In this document: one piece after another, positions 1-6,428 of the stretch
Position numbering within the stretch: the first letter of the stretch is position 1
How the letters are laid out: each line of letters begins with the position of its first letter
Assembly (NCBI GenBank): GCA_903839965.1
Contig: CAIMEK010000509.1
Location: forward strand, 1-6,480
DNA length: 6,480 bases
Direction: 5' to 3'
Source: an uncultured Acetobacteraceae bacterium
GTDB taxonomy: Bacteria > Pseudomonadota > Alphaproteobacteria > Acetobacterales > Acetobacteraceae
The notes under the pieces: generated by a model
Seen by the model: the letters and a program-made list of their open reading frames with translations, nothing else
Databases searched by the model: none
What the model was told of the DNA's origin: nothing
Position numbers and translations under genes: made by a program

Positions 1-2
1 AC

Positions 3-1529
3 GTGCTGCGGCCGCACGGCAAGGTGCTGCTGGCCGGCGCCTCCGGCGGCTTCCGCATCGCCGAGGCGCGCGCGCTCGGCGCCGCCGAGGTGCTGGTGCT
101 GGAGCCGGAGCCGGTGCTGCTCAGCGCGCTGCGCGACGGTTTTGGACCTTCGCCGCCGTTTGCCGCCGACCCGGCGGTTCGGCTCTCCCGTGCCGGCCCG
201 GTAGCCGCGACGCTACGCGGCGGGGACTGGGACATCATCGACCTGTCGTCGGACTTCCTCGACGAGGCGGAGGCCAATACCAGCGCCTTCGCTGCCGAGG
301 CGATCGCCGGCTACCTGCGCGCGCTGGCGCCCGACGGGGTGGTTTCACTCCCGGTGTCGATCCGCGAGTTTCCGGCCTACGCCATGCGCATGCTGGCGAC
401 GGTGCGGGCCGGGTTGGGGCTGGCGGGCATCGCCGATGCGCCGACGCATGTGCTGGTCATCCGCTCGGCCTGGAACGTGCGCATCCTGGTGTCCAACGTG
501 CCGTTCGGGGCGGACCGGATCGCCGGGGCCAAACAGTTCTGCGACGAACGGTCATTCGACATAAGCTTCTACCCCGGCATCGACGTCGTCGCTGCGAGGA
601 CAAAAATATACAATGACTTGCCGGCGGTTTCTTTCGAACAAGGTGAAGTCACGTCCGGCGAGGGGCCACACGACGCCATTGCCGACGAGGCGCTCGGCGT
701 GTTGCAGGGGCGGCCGACGGAGTCCGGGACGGCGTTCGACCTGTCGCCCATCACCTATGACCGGCCGGCCTTCTACGCCGTGCTGCGGCTGTCCCAGCTT
801 GGCACCATCCTGAGCCGCATCGAGCTGCTGCCGCAGGCGGAGCTGGGACCGCTGGTCAACCTGGCGGTGCTGGCGCAGGCCGTGGTGGTGGCGCTGCTGC
901 TGCTGGCGGTGCCGCTGGTGGGCGGGCGGCGGTTCCGCGCCGGCGGGCCGGGGGCGCTGCGCTCGGCGGTGTATTTCGCGGCGCTGGGGCTCGGCTTCCT
1001 GGCCATCGAAATGGCGATGATCGAGCGCGCCAGCTTCTACCTCAACGACCGCACCACCGGCTTCGCCCTGGTGCTGACCGGCATGCTGGTATTCTCCGGC
1101 CTGGGCAGCATGCTGGCCGACCGGTTCGAGGGCCATGAACGGCGCGGCGCGGCGATTGCCGGGCTGGTGGTGGCGGCCTGGTGCGCGGTGCTGCTGGCGG
1201 GGCTGCAGGACTTCCTGCTGGCGACGCTGGAGCTTCCCTTCGCGGCGCGGGCGGGCATCGTGCTGGTGCTGCTGGCGCCGGCCTCGGTGGCGCTCGGCCT
1301 GCCGTTCCCGCTGGGGCTGTCGCGCATGGGCCACACCGGCTTCCTGCCCTGGGCCTGGGGCCTGAACGGCGCCTTCAGCGTGGTGGCGACGCCGCTCGCC
1401 AACCTGATTGCCATCAAGGTAGGCTATGACGGGGTTCTGTTGCTGGCGCTGGTGCTGTATGTGTGCGCCGTTGTTTCGTTTCCCCCGATACGGAAGAGTT
1501 TGCAGTGGCCGGAAACCAGATCAGCCTGA
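3..1529 (+). CDS. Spermidine synthase-like membrane protein with methyltransferase fold (5' partial)
   Basis: The reading frame is open from the window edge, so the true N-terminus lies upstream; the GTG at base 3 falls inside the methyltransferase fold and is not the real start. Visible residues 8-40 hold a Rossmann SAM-binding glycine motif (LLAGASGGFRIAEA) followed by an acidic strand (VLVLEPEP), as in spermine/spermidine synthases. DWDIIDLSS (75-83) and TYDRPAFYAVLRL (251-263) match the family's catalytic-domain order. From residue 284 there are about seven hydrophobic helices (284-306, 321-340, 352-371, 383-402, 416-436, 451-472, 477-493). FYLNDRTTGFALVLTGMLVF (345-364) resembles the membrane part of fused spermidine-synthase-like proteins. 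The product is probably an inner-membrane protein with a cytoplasmic SAM-binding domain. Whether it makes polyamines or methylates another substrate cannot be told. It overlaps the next gene by 25 bases, suggesting an operon. The family is fairly sure; the function is not. Confidence 0.8.
   Translation: MLRPHGKVLLAGASGGFRIAEARALGAAEVLVLEPEPVLLSALRDGFGPSPPFAADPAVRLSRAGPVAATLRGGDWDIIDLSSDFLDEAEANTSAFAAEAIAGYLRALAPDGVVSLPVSIREFPAYAMRMLATVRAGLGLAGIADAPTHVLVIRSAWNVRILVSNVPFGADRIAGAKQFCDERSFDISFYPGIDVVAARTKIYNDLPAVSFEQGEVTSGEGPHDAIADEALGVLQGRPTESGTAFDLSPITYDRPAFYAVLRLSQLGTILSRIELLPQAELGPLVNLAVLAQAVVVALLLLAVPLVGGRRFRAGGPGALRSAVYFAALGLGFLAIEMAMIERASFYLNDRTTGFALVLTGMLVFSGLGSMLADRFEGHERRGAAIAGLVVAAWCAVLLAGLQDFLLATLELPFAARAGIVLVLLAPASVALGLPFPLGLSRMGHTGFLPWAWGLNGAFSVVATPLANLIAIKVGYDGVLLLALVLYVCAVVSFPPIRKSLQWPETRSA
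1492..1498 (+). promoter_or_regulatory. Ribosome binding site deciding the start of the PCMT-like gene
   Basis: GGAAGAG lies 6 bases upstream of the GTG at 1505, inside the end of the preceding gene. The frame is also open from an ATG at 1463. That start would place 14 extra residues before a Tat motif and has no purine-rich site at a suitable distance, so GTG 1505 is preferred. Confidence 0.6.
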
Positions 1530-2392
1530 CCCGCCGGGGTTTCGTCGCGGGCGCCACCGGCGCCGTGCTGGCGAGGCCTGCCCTTGCCGCGCCCGAACCG
1601 TGGACGCGGCAGGCCTACATGGAGGCGATGGCGAAGTCGGGCCGTCCCGTCGACCTGACCGACGCTCAGTTCCAGAACATCCAGGCGCGCAAGCCGTTGG
1701 CGATGAAACGCATCGCAAGCTACCTGAAGGACCACCTGGGCGCGCCCGACCCGGTGGTGATGGCGGCCTTCCAGGCGGTGCCGCGCGAGTATTTCCATTA
1801 CCTCTACGACAGCCACCGGGCGACGCCCGGCGATGCCTACGAGGCCGAGCCCAAGCCCTGGGCGCTCGGCTACGGCTCGGCGCTGTCGGACTATCTGGGG
1901 CAGGCCTACATGACCCAGATCGCCAAGCCGAAGGAGAGCGATGTCACGCTGGAGATCGGCACCGGCAGCGGGTTCCAGAGCGCGCTGCTGAGCCGGATTG
2001 TGAAGCAGGCCTATTCGATCGAGATCATCGAGCCGCTGGGCCGCGCGGTGGGCCGGATCTTCACCCCGCTGGGCTACGACAACGTGCACACCAAGGTGGG
2101 CGACGGCTATTACGGCTGGCCGGAGGTCGAAGGCGGCTTCGACATGATCATCGTGACCTGTGCGGCGCAGTACGCGCCGCCGGAGTTGTTCAAGCAGATG
2201 AAGCCGGGCGGGCGGATGATCATTCCGATCGGCCAACCGTTCAAGAAGGGCCAGATTCTCTACGTCTATACGAAGGACGAGGAAGGCAAGATCCATTCGC
2301 GGCGGGATGTTGGCGTGTATTTCATTCCGATGACCGGGGCGATGATGAAGACCCCGGCGCCCAAGGCCGAAACGAAGGTGCCGGCCGGCTGA
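1505..2392 (+). CDS. Tat-exported protein-L-isoaspartate O-methyltransferase-like protein
   Basis: The 295-residue product begins with a twin-arginine signal: SLTRRGFVAG with RR at residues 10-11, a hydrophobic stretch, and an ARPALA|AP cleavage site near residue 28. The mature part carries the PCMT-type SAM-methyltransferase series: motif I LEIGTGSGFQSALLS (from residue 149), acidic strand YSIEIIEPLG, the VGDGYYGWPE loop (GDG at 199-201), FDMIIVTCAA, and LFKQMKPGGRMIIPIG. Cytoplasmic PCMT repairs isoaspartyl residues in aged proteins using SAM. A Tat signal implies a folded protein exported to the periplasm, which is odd because SAM is a cytoplasmic cofactor. The protein could bind another ligand, be exported with bound SAM, or stay tethered. 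The start is set by the GGAAGAG site, and the 25-base overlap with the upstream membrane methyltransferase-like gene suggests co-expression. The fold is sure; substrate and location are inferred. Confidence 0.88.
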   Translation: MAGNQISLTRRGFVAGATGAVLARPALAAPEPWTRQAYMEAMAKSGRPVDLTDAQFQNIQARKPLAMKRIASYLKDHLGAPDPVVMAAFQAVPREYFHYLYDSHRATPGDAYEAEPKPWALGYGSALSDYLGQAYMTQIAKPKESDVTLEIGTGSGFQSALLSRIVKQAYSIEIIEPLGRAVGRIFTPLGYDNVHTKVGDGYYGWPEVEGGFDMIIVTCAAQYAPPELFKQMKPGGRMIIPIGQPFKKGQILYVYTKDEEGKIHSRRDVGVYFIPMTGAMMKTPAPKAETKVPAG

Positions 2393-2515
2393 GGCGGGGG
2401 CGATGGGATGCCTGGTCCTCGGGATTGCGTGGGGAAAGGGGGTTTCGGTGGCGCTGGACGGGCTGACGGTTCGTCGCTAGAAGGGGGCGCCCAATGGGGT
2501 GGCTTTGTTTGGCGA

Positions 2516-2532
2516 CCGCAGCGAAGCTGCGG
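2516..2532. other. Perfect 7-bp GC-rich hairpin between PCMT-like gene and tRNA
   Basis: CCGCAGC pairs perfectly with GCTGCGG around a GAA loop. It sits 124 bases after the PCMT-like stop and 42 bases before the tRNA. No T-tract follows on the + strand, so it is not a standard intrinsic terminator. It could attenuate read-through or be a small repeat. The rest of the 2393-2574 spacer holds nothing recognisable. Confidence 0.35.
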
Positions 2533-2574
2533 GCTGCCGGATCTGGCCGATGACCCCGATGGGAGCAGTGGTTT

Positions 2575-2649
<75 letters not shown>

Positions 2650-2724
2650 TCAAAATCAATCACTTATCAACGCTGATGCCGCTTTATAGAAGCATAATGG
2701 CGGCTTGGGGCATTGCTGGGGCAT
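2650..2724. other. AT-rich tRNA-adjacent junction, candidate attachment region with repeats
   Basis: The first 50 bases after the tRNA are strikingly AT-rich (19 of 50 G+C) in a GC-rich window. GCCGC (2678-2682) and GCGGC (2700-2704) form an imperfect inverted pair. TGGGGCAT occurs twice as direct repeats (2706-2713 and 2717-2724), offset by 11 bases, about one helical turn. This layout next to a tRNA 3' end fits the attachment arm of a tyrosine-integrase element. No integrase gene is seen, so this is inference. Confidence 0.4.
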
Positions 2725-3417
2725 CAAAACTGCTCCGACAGCAGCGGACGGAATAGGACGCCCCAACGCGCGTCGCCGTAATCCACGAGCCCCTTGCGGG
2801 TACCTGGCGGACACGATCCGCCTGAACACGAGGCACAGGGCGCCCGCCGACGCAAGCCAATGACTGACGCCGCGCTGGACGGCGCCCTGACGGCGTCGAC
2901 CCGCAGGAATACGGTCGGGCAAGGCGCCCTTATCGAAAATGCCCCCGTGCCAATTGTGCCATTTATTTTGGAGAATGACCCCGCTGGGGGCGGTTCAGTC
3001 ATCGGTGCGGACCGGCGAGCAGCGAACAGCGCATCGCCCTTTGGGCATGTGGGGCGCCGACACCCTTTCGCCACGGTTACCGCGAAGTCGGCCGCGCCGG
3101 TGCTCCCGCCGATTGTTGCACGCGGTGAGATGGCGATGCTCGCGACCATCGGCGCCGTGAAACCCGAACGGTGCCTTGCATCCGTCGTTGCTGTGCCATT
3201 GCATGGACCAGATCGGCAAGATTGAGTATTTCGAGCACTTTTATTCGAAGCGGCCAATAGCCGCTGCCACTTTGAAAGTACCACCATAACAATGGCTTAG
3301 TCGGCGCAACTTGGCTGAAACGCACGATTCCGGCTCGGCCTTCGCCAGTTCGGCGAGTGGAAGGCGTTTAATTCAATCCGATGTGTTCGGCGGACCCGCC
3401 AGGGAAAGGAAGGGACG
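2725..3417. other. About 690 bases without a recognisable gene
   Basis: Both strands have open frames here, the largest at 2794-3225 (+) and 2724-3287 (-). Neither has a recognisable motif, a convincing ribosome binding site or a plausible protein composition. Their opposed overlap is typical of non-coding GC-rich DNA. The stretch lies where an integrase gene would be expected, between a tRNA target site and an excisionase-like gene, so it may be its eroded remnant or replacement DNA. Two small dyads occur at 3249-3265 (AGCGGC/GCCGCT, 5-base loop) and 3269-3279 (ACTTTGAAAGT, perfect palindrome). Confidence 0.4.
3406..3414 (+). promoter_or_regulatory. Strong Shine-Dalgarno before the broken HTH gene
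   Basis: AAGGAAGGG precedes the ATG at 3418, with the AGGA core (3407-3410) 7 bases from the start codon. It supports 3418 as the ancestral start of the HTH gene although the gene is now broken. Confidence 0.55.
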
Positions 3418-3650
3418 ATGCCCAATACCGTACCGAAATACGTGTCTGTGGCCATGTGGTTGGTGATGACCGGCATGACCCGCACGGCAACATACAAAGC
3501 GATCGCTAACGGAGGTATCCGGGCGATAAAGCAGCAGGGGGCAGACGGACGCTGATCGATGTCGAACACGGGCTCGCATGGTTGCAGGCCCAGCCTTTCA
3601 TAGTGCTCGGTATGGCGCGGGTCGGCGCCGAGCCGAAGATTCACGCCTGA
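3418..3650 (+). pseudogene. Excisionase/AlpA-like helix-turn-helix protein, broken by a frameshift
   Basis: The first part (3418-3555, 45 residues) reads YVSVAMWLVMTGMTRTATYK then AIANGGIRAIKQ. This resembles small MerR/excisionase-type helix-turn-helix proteins that bind element DNA and often precede primase genes. It hits TGA at 3553. The expected C-terminal half, RTLIDVEHGLAWLQAQPF, is found in another frame from about 3546 and runs to a TGA at 3648-3650. Joined, the two parts give about 77 residues, a normal family length. The frame change falls within about 3537-3552, just after a run of five G (3537-3541). The ancestral stop overlaps the ATG of the next gene as TGATG, showing that the second frame is the original one. 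The protein would be a DNA-binding regulator or recombination directionality factor. Confident on family type, less on exact role. Confidence 0.7.
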
Positions 3651-5605
3651 TGGACGGTTTTTCCAACATCGTCGCCGACGCTGTGGTGCATGGTATGACC
3701 GCAGTTTCGTCGCCCGCCACCGAGGCTGTCGCCGGCCTGCGCGCCGAACTGTGGGATGCCGGATTCCGCCCGGTGGCGCTGTATTCACATGATGCGACGC
3801 ACGCCGATGGCGGCGACTCGAACGAACTGCACTCGCGCGGCCAGCGGCCGTAGGGGTATCGGTGGGAAGATCGTGCTCGTCGGGACCCGCCCGAAGCGGT
3901 GGTGGTGCCCCCGCGCCCCAACGCTCTCAACACCGGCATCCTGTGCGATGGTTTTCGTGTCATCGACGTGGACGTGGACAATCCGAAGTTGGCGGGTGAG
4001 ATCAAGGCCCTGGCAGTCTCCACGTTTGGTGAAACGAGCATTCGTACCCGTGGCAATTCGCCGCGGTGTGCCCTGATCTACCGGGCAGTTGAGGGCCAGC
4101 CACCCAAGATCAGCGTCACCGGCAAGTTCGGTAAAGTCGAGATCTTGGGCGCAGGCAACCAGATCCATGTTGCCACCGCCGAATCTGCCGCTGCAGGTGT
4201 TTCCCCCTGGCTGGGCGTCTTGGATCAAGGATGCTGCTGAGTCCAAAGGTGCCCCGCCCGACTATGTGGCCCTGGCGCTGCTGTCCACCGCAGGCGCGCT
4301 GATTGGCAACACCCGTTGGGCGAACCCCTGGGAGCGTTGGCAGGAACCGCCTCCATTGTTCGTGGCATTGGTGGGCACCCCTTCCGCGGGCAAATCGCCC
4401 GCCCTGGACGCCCTGGTCTCCCCGCTCGCGGAAATCGAGGCGGACGAAAACCTCGATGCGGATGACAGGAAGCGGGAATACAGGACCGCCAAGACCGCGG
4501 CGGACGAGCGGCGGGCGCTGTGGCAGGCCGAAGTGAAGGAGGCGGTAAGGAATGGCTCGCCGCCGCCGCTCATGCCGTCCGGTGCGGAAGATCCGGTCGC
4601 GCCACAGCGACGCCGTATCTTTTCGACGGACCCAACCGTGGCAAAGGCGGAACGCATGTCCGCCGCCAACCCGCGCGGGCTGCTGCTGCAACGCGACGAA
4701 TTGGCGGGCTGGATCGGGGGGCATGGATCGATTCAACAACGGCGGGGGAAGCGATCGGGCATTCTGGTTGCAAGCCTATGGCGGTCGGCCATGGACACCT
4801 GACCGCGTCAAGGATGGCGACGCCGAGGTGTCCGTGTCGCACCTCACATGGTCGGTGGTTGGAGGCATTCAGCCTGACCGGCTGCCGTCGCAGATGTTGA
4901 CGGGCGACGATGACGGTCTGGCGTCGCGATTCCTTTACACTTGGCCCACCCCGCGTCGCCCTCAGCGGCCCCGTGAGGGGCTTGTCGTCGCCCAAGGGCG
5001 CTACTGGCTGGCGCAACTGCGAGAGCTGCCATGGGACTCCCCCAGAACCGCTGCTGGTGCCGTTCACCCACGGCGCGCAGGTCGCGCTTCAGGCGTGGCG
5101 CGAAGAGGTCGCCAGCATGGAAGAGGGGGCCGCGGGGCTGTTTCTGTCGTGGCTGGGCAAACTTCCCGGCTTCGCGGTGCGGTTGGCGCTGATCTTCTCG
5201 TACCTGTGCTGGTGCGAACGAGGCATGGGGGACCCGCCTGGCGAAGTAACCGAAGCCGATATGGCCCGTGCGCTCGACTTCCTGGAGCAGTACGCCATGC
5301 CAATGGCTCGCCGCTGCTTCGGTGAAGCTGCACTTCCCCAGGCCGAACGCGACGCCCGCCGACTGGTGCGGTGGCTGCAATGCCAGCGACTCATCCCCAC
5401 GACATTGAATGTGCGTAGCCTGCGGCGGATGCAGGACGGCCCCGGCATCGCGACTTCGGATCGGCTCAGGATGGCGCTGGATGAATTGGCTGGGCTGGGA
5501 TTGGTACGCCAGGCCGACCCGAACCGTGCTGGCGTGGGTGGCCGGTCGCGAGACGATTGGAACGTCAACCCAGCGCTGGGAGCGGGCTTGCATGGGGTGG
5601 CGTGA
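3650..5605 (+). pseudogene. Prim-Pol + DUF3987 replication protein, multiply disrupted
   Basis: One ancestral gene is read across four segments. Segment 1 (3650 to about 4170) is a bifunctional primase/polymerase N-domain: LRAELWDAGFRPVALYS, then PPEAVVVPPRPNALNTGIL, a metal-binding DVDVD at 3965-3979, RGNSPRCALIYR, and KVEILGAGNQ. An amber TAG at 3851-3853 cuts it in frame. Segment 2 (about 4180-4721) opens with LPLQVFPPGW, then carries a Walker A motif GTPSAGKS (4374-4397) and GLLLQRDELAGWIGG. Segment 3 (4723 to about 5040) has MDRFNNG, RAFWLQAYGGRPW, WSVVGGIQPDRLPSQML and DDGLASRFLYTWP, typical of DUF3987. Segment 4 (about 5040-5605) holds the helical C-terminus, ending WNVNPAL. Intact relatives prime and unwind DNA for element replication. 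The segment 1/2 junction seems to lack the Prim-Pol C-terminal and linker part. The start is coupled to the HTH stop (TGATG). Sequencing error could explain the two homopolymer-linked shifts, but hardly the amber codon plus the deletion. Confidence 0.85.
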
Positions 5606-6245
5606 TCGCCTGCGGGCCACGCTGCCTGTCGCGGCCACGGAACTGGATGCCGCTGAGGTTGCCCTCGCCTGCGCTGCAACGGCCATACCCTCCTTCGGCG
5701 AAGGTCGAGAGCATTTGGCACAATTGGCAGGAGGGCATCTTGGGCCAAAGGCCGTTGCAGGCGCCCCTGCACAGGCAAACACGTTGCCACCAGGGCTATC
5801 GCGGCGGGCAGAAGCTGCCGACCTCCTGCGCCACATCCGCGACGAGCTACATTGTCACGTGGTGGTGGAAGCCGACCATGTGCTGATCCTGCCGACTTAC
5901 CGTTGCCCGACTGGCGTTGCGGTGGCGGCGCTAGCGTTGGCGGACGATATACGGGCGATCATTGAATCCGGGATTGAGCTGCCACCCGCATGTGACGAAG
6001 CGCCGACGGAAGCCGATGTTGATGCGTTCGCCGAGGCGTTGGCTGCCAATCCCGCACATCAGATCACGGATCACAACACGGCTATGCGGTATTTCCGGGC
6101 ACAGGTTCGGCATCGGCTGGCCACCACGAAGGACCCGATGGTCCGCGGAATACTTTTGTCCGATGCGAAGGCGCGGGCAACGGCCAGGACAACCGCGGCA
6201 CCGTGTTTGGATACCGGGCTGCCGACGCATGCCGTCCCAAACTAG
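5592..6245 (+). CDS. Hypothetical 217-residue protein encoded behind the DUF3987 gene
   Basis: The ATG at 5592 overlaps the end of the broken DUF3987 gene by 14 bases and has GGGAG (5578-5582) 9 bases upstream. The frame is open further upstream but only as a shadow of the DUF3987 gene. The product is soluble-looking with no signal peptide or membrane helix. It starts MGWRDRLRATLPVA and has an Ala/Pro-rich middle (about 52-75). A compact alpha/beta-looking block follows at 78-127: LLRHIRDELHCHVVVEADHV, then PTYRCPTG, then ALADDIRAIIESG. Next come an acidic segment (133-149) and a basic C-terminal helix region (165-199). I do not recognise the family. The 78-127 block weakly recalls helix-strand-strand-helix docking domains of the TubC-N type, which is speculative. 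Its position suggests an accessory protein of the replication module. Unlike its two upstream neighbours it shows no visible lesion. Confidence 0.65.
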   Translation: MGWRDRLRATLPVAATELDAAEVALACAATAIPSFGEGREHLAQLAGGHLGPKAVAGAPAQANTLPPGLSRRAEAADLLRHIRDELHCHVVVEADHVLILPTYRCPTGVAVAALALADDIRAIIESGIELPPACDEAPTEADVDAFAEALAANPAHQITDHNTAMRYFRAQVRHRLATTKDPMVRGILLSDAKARATARTTAAPCLDTGLPTHAVPN

Positions 6246-6356
6246 ATGCGGGGGGAACGTAAGAAAATGCGCGGCACGATGACGGCGCGAGCCGCCGCGG
6301 CAATGGCAGCCGAAGCCTACCGGGACCGCCAGCGGCGTAATACCAAAGCTTGGTGA
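6246..6356 (+). CDS. Small basic 36-residue ORF abutting the hypothetical gene
   Basis: The ATG at 6246 follows the upstream TAG with no gap, giving a 36-residue Ala/Arg/Lys-rich peptide that ends RDRQRRNTKAW. An internal ATG at 6267 (29 residues) has a GGGGGA-type purine run about 10 bases upstream and may be the real start. The basic helical composition would suit nucleic-acid binding, but this is only composition. Tight abutment favours a coupled gene; a chance ORF in GC-rich DNA cannot be excluded. Confidence 0.35.
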   Translation: MRGERKKMRGTMTARAAAAMAAEAYRDRQRRNTKAW

Positions 6357-6428
6357 CGGCGACTCATTGGGGGGATTTCCCGACGCGGGGGTGATGTGAT
6401 TCAAGGCTGGCGGACGCGGGAGTTCGCC

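Noticed and set aside
552..1334. Long reverse-strand open frame of 260 residues
   Set aside because: It is very rich in Gln, Arg and His, has no motif, and lies antisense to a clear membrane protein gene; a shadow of GC-rich codon bias.
1424..2296. Reverse-strand open frame of 290 residues opposite the PCMT-like gene
   Set aside because: The opposite strand encodes an unmistakable methyltransferase; the antisense product is a low-complexity shadow.
2516..2532. Intrinsic terminator
   Set aside because: The stem is perfect but no T-tract follows it on the + strand, so it is listed only as a hairpin.
2794..3225. Forward open frame of 143 residues downstream of the tRNA
   Set aside because: No recognisable motif and no convincing ribosome site; an equally long frame lies opposite. 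Kept only as part of the gene-less stretch.
3297..3788. Reverse-strand open frame of 163 residues
   Set aside because: It runs antisense to the recognisable HTH and Prim-Pol coding segments, which explain the sequence better.
4716..5043. Programmed ribosomal frameshifting at G6 and C5 runs
   Set aside because: Two separate +1 shifts plus an amber codon and a probable deletion in one gene point to decay or error, not recoding; no slippery heptamer or stimulatory structure stands out.
4844..5836. Reverse-strand open frame of 330 residues
   Set aside because: Antisense to the DUF3987 segments and the start of the 217-residue gene; composition is typical of a shadow frame.
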